A stretch of DNA of 64,000 nucleotides, from the NCBI RefSeq assembly GCF_002217405.1, contig NZ_MUHE01000048.1, positions 1 to 64,000 of the forward strand, given 5' to 3'. This stretch comes from Flavobacterium psychrophilum DSM 3660 = ATCC 49418 (GTDB taxonomy: Bacteria; Bacteroidota; Bacteroidia; Flavobacteriales; Flavobacteriaceae). Shown here piece after piece: positions 61,967-64,000 of the stretch. The first letter of the stretch is position 1. Every line of letters starts with the position of its first letter. Below the pieces are notes generated by a model. That model was not told the DNA's origin, searched no databases, and saw only the letters and a list, made by a program, of their open reading frames with translations. The position numbers were made by a program, and so were the translations under genes.

Positions 61967-62440
61967 ATGATTGTTAGAAAAGGAGAAAAAAAAGATATGT
62001 CAGCTGTTTTAAATTTAATAAAAGAGCTGGCTATTTTCGAAAAAGAACCCCAAGCAGTTGAGGTTACGGCAAACGATTTACTTCGAGATGGTTTTAGCGA
62101 TAACCCACTATTTTATACATTTATTGCTGAAGTAGAAGGCGAAATTATTGGGATGGCATTGTATTATTACAGATATTCAACCTGGAAAGGAAAAACCATT
62201 CACCTAGAAGACTTAATTGTCCAAGAAAAAAGTAGAGGAACAGGTGCAGGTTATGCTTTATATACAGCAATTATTAGTCAAGGGAAAAAAGACAACGTAC
62301 GCAGAATAGAATGGAATGTACTGAATTGGAATACGCTGGCCATCAATTTTTATAACAAATCTGGCGCAAAATTACTCCAAGATTGGCGAGTTGTTAATAT
62401 GGACGAAGCAGGAATAAATGCTTTTTTAGCAAAAAAATAA
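61967..62440 (+). CDS. GNAT-family N-acetyltransferase
   Basis: A 157-residue acetyltransferase of the spermine/diamine-like group: MIVRKGEKKDMSAVLNLIKELA at the start, FEKEPQAVEVT (about 29-39), IHLEDLIVQEKSRGTGAGYALY with the acetyl-CoA loop (RGTGAG, about 95-100), and WNVLNWNTLAINFYNKSGAKLLQDW (about 116-140). This set resembles the diamine acetyltransferase SAT-like family; the true substrate is unknown. Start 61967 gives the usual family length. It lies 10 nt after the protease gene and may share its transcript. Confidence 0.88.
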   Translation: MIVRKGEKKDMSAVLNLIKELAIFEKEPQAVEVTANDLLRDGFSDNPLFYTFIAEVEGEIIGMALYYYRYSTWKGKTIHLEDLIVQEKSRGTGAGYALYTAIISQGKKDNVRRIEWNVLNWNTLAINFYNKSGAKLLQDWRVVNMDEAGINAFLAKK

Positions 62441-62674
62441 AAAATAATTTTGCTTCTTCAGTTCGCTCTTTTAGGCCTGGGCTATTCGTTGCAAAATAGT
62501 TCGCAGAAATTGGATGAAAATAAACAGATAGAGAAGTAATTTTTTTATGGGAGAAAAACCCAAAAAAATAAATTTTACTACTGTCTCTAGCAAAAAATGA
62601 AACCCAAAGAAACACAGATTAAAACAAACGATAGTTTTTTAGCATTTCAGATTAAAATCTAACATAAGAATAGT

Positions 62675-62708
62675 AAATCTAAAATCTAAAATCTAAAATC
62701 TAAAATCT
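62675..62708 (+). repeat. Heptamer tandem repeat before the aspartate kinase gene
   Basis: AAAATCT is repeated four times (62681-62708) after a shorter AAATCT unit and ends 4 nt before the lysC start codon. It occupies the ribosome-binding region, so a change in copy number would move upstream promoter elements or alter initiation. Confidence 0.8.
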
Positions 62709-62712
62709 AAAA

Positions 62713-63966
62713 ATGAGAATATTCAAATTTGGTGGTGCATCTGTAAAAGATGCCGATGGTATAAAAAATGTTTTCGACGTTTTACAAAAAGTAGGTTACG
62801 AAGACGTTTTGCTCGTAGTTTCGGCAATGGGAAAAACAACCAATGCTTTAGAATTAGTAATAAAAAATTATTTCGACAAATCGCCAGCATTAAACACATC
62901 TGTTCAAGAAATAAAAACATACCACAATAAGATTCTATTAGATTTATTTGAAAACGAAGAGCATGAAGTTTTTCTTGATATAAAAGACCATTTTGCAGAT
63001 TTAGAGTACTTCTTACGCAGTAACAAATCACCAAATTATAATTTTGTGTATGACCAAGTGGTGAGTTTTGGAGAAATAATTTCGACCGCAATTTTAAGTC
63101 ATTACATGAACTTTAGAAATATTAATACCGAATGGCTAGATGTTCGTAATTATATAAAAACTAATAACACCTATCGTGATGCCGAGGTAGATTGGGAAAC
63201 TACTCAAAAAAGCATTTCGAAAATTGCCAATAAAAAAATATTATTTATTACCCAAGGATTTCTTGGTGCCGACGAAAACGGATTTACCACAACACTAGGA
63301 CGAGAAGGGTCAGATTACACAGCAGCTATTTTTGCTTATTGCTTAAATGCCGAAAGCGTAACCATCTGGAAAGACGTGCCTGGTGTAATGAATGCAGACC
63401 CTCGTTATTTTGAAAATGCCACTTTGCTAAACCAAATTTCGTATCGAGAAGCCATCGAGTTAGCATTTTATGGTGCTAGTGTCATTCATCCAAAAACTTT
63501 GCAACCACTACAAAAAAAAGAAATCCCTCTGTATGTAAAATCTTTTATAAATCCTTTGTTGCCTGGAACCAGTGTCTCTAAAGGGAAAGATTTAGACCCT
63601 AAATTACCTTGTTTTATTGTTAAAAAACACCAGTTGTTATTATCACTTTCCTCGATAGATTTTTCATTTATTATGGAAGAAAATATTAGCGAAATTTTTA
63701 GTTTATTGCATCTGCACAAAATAAGAGTAAGTCTAATTCAAAACTCGGCCATTAGTTTTTCGGTTTGTTTAGAAGATAAGTTTGGTAATTTTGACGAATT
63801 GAAAAAAACATTGTCTAAAAAGTTTAAATTATCTTATAACGAAAATGTATCACTTTATACAATAAGACATTTCGACGAAAAAGCCTTTCAAATCGTCGAA
63901 AAAAACAAAACCGTTTTGCTAAAACAAATGAGTAGAGAAACCATGCAAATTGTGACTAAGGAATAG
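62713..63966 (+). CDS. Aspartate kinase (monofunctional)
   Basis: Phosphorylates aspartate, the first step toward lysine, threonine and methionine. The 417-residue protein begins with the kinase signature IFKFGGASVKDA (about 3-14). It has VVSAMGKTTNALE (about 36-48), TQGFLGADENGFTTTLGREGSDYTAAIFAYCLNA (about 179-212) and the nucleotide segment WKDVPGVMNADPR (about 218-230). An ACT-like regulatory part (about 305-417, HLHKIRVSLIQNSAISFSVCLED) follows. No homoserine dehydrogenase domain is fused. It leads into the pathway continued by the operon at the left end of the window. The start lies directly after the heptamer repeat. Confidence 0.94.
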   Translation: MRIFKFGGASVKDADGIKNVFDVLQKVGYEDVLLVVSAMGKTTNALELVIKNYFDKSPALNTSVQEIKTYHNKILLDLFENEEHEVFLDIKDHFADLEYFLRSNKSPNYNFVYDQVVSFGEIISTAILSHYMNFRNINTEWLDVRNYIKTNNTYRDAEVDWETTQKSISKIANKKILFITQGFLGADENGFTTTLGREGSDYTAAIFAYCLNAESVTIWKDVPGVMNADPRYFENATLLNQISYREAIELAFYGASVIHPKTLQPLQKKEIPLYVKSFINPLLPGTSVSKGKDLDPKLPCFIVKKHQLLLSLSSIDFSFIMEENISEIFSLLHLHKIRVSLIQNSAISFSVCLEDKFGNFDELKKTLSKKFKLSYNENVSLYTIRHFDEKAFQIVEKNKTVLLKQMSRETMQIVTKE

Positions 63967-64000
63967 TTTTTAAATATACACTACTTTTGTAATGTTATCG

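Noticed and set aside
62441..62712. Possible short gene between the GNAT and aspartate kinase genes
   Set aside because: All frames are broken; only short repeat relics and the heptamer array are visible.
1..64000. CRISPR arrays, rRNA genes, or IS transposases
   Set aside because: No regularly spaced repeat-spacer pattern, no rRNA-like sequence and no transposase motifs were seen on either strand.

Overview
The window is AT-rich chromosomal DNA from a member of the Bacteroidota, most likely a Flavobacterium or close relative. Supporting signs are type IX secretion (T9SS) sorting domains, PorZ, GLPGLI and CarboxypepD_reg-type surface proteins, DUF2723 and THC0290_0291 family proteins, and many promoters with the Bacteroidota -7 box TAnnTTTG. 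Most of the window is ordinary housekeeping sequence; one stretch is clearly foreign.

Layout. (1) 76-3905: a minus-strand methionine operon (metZ-type sulfhydrylase, metX, homoserine dehydrogenase). Its leader of about 360 nt holds two successive small ORF-plus-terminator units; the second encodes a 21-residue Met/Cys-rich peptide, which looks like a transcription attenuator. (2) 4247-13947: a 9.5-kb integrative element in the 3' end of a tRNA-Asp gene, bounded by identical 208-bp direct repeats. It carries a tyrosine integrase, a HTH regulator, an excisionase-like HTH protein, a probable gene II/X-type replication initiator plus a short paralogue of its N-terminal part, a secreted protein with an internal duplication, and a two-gene cassette (large adenine methyltransferase and probable PD-(D/E)XK nuclease). 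(3) 14088-25000: DUF58 protein, thioredoxin, an outer membrane barrel, deoxynucleoside kinase, a CarboxypepD_reg/GLPGLI/outer-membrane-receptor cassette, and metK behind a candidate SAM-II riboswitch. (4) 25478-38318: recO, porZ, gdhA, a THC0290_0291 protein, DUF3050, a TlpA-like protein, aspS, a cold-shock gene, tadA and dxs. (5) 38321-44499: two tandem paralogous secreted M36 metalloproteases. (6) 44548-56270: dGTPase, a serine hydrolase, polA, a metallophosphoesterase, a thioredoxin-fold protein without its cysteines, a polysaccharide deacetylase, and an ABC-2/HlyD/TolC export operon with no ATPase. (7) 56371-63966: a DUF2723 membrane protein, tRNA-Gln, fbp, an M48 protease, a GNAT enzyme and aspartate kinase.

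The genes connect in a few places. Aspartate kinase (right end) and homoserine dehydrogenase, metX and the sulfhydrylase (left end) form the aspartate-to-homocysteine route, and metK uses the resulting methionine. Within this one window the pathway appears to use two kinds of RNA control: peptide attenuators on the metZ operon and a SAM-sensing leader on metK. PorZ and the T9SS-tagged M36 proteases belong to the same secretion route.

The most interesting features are the tandem met attenuators, the tRNA-Asp element with its unusually long repeats and defence-like two-gene cargo, and the duplicated N-terminal Rep-like domain inside that element. All calls come from reading sequence and translations by eye; no database search was run.
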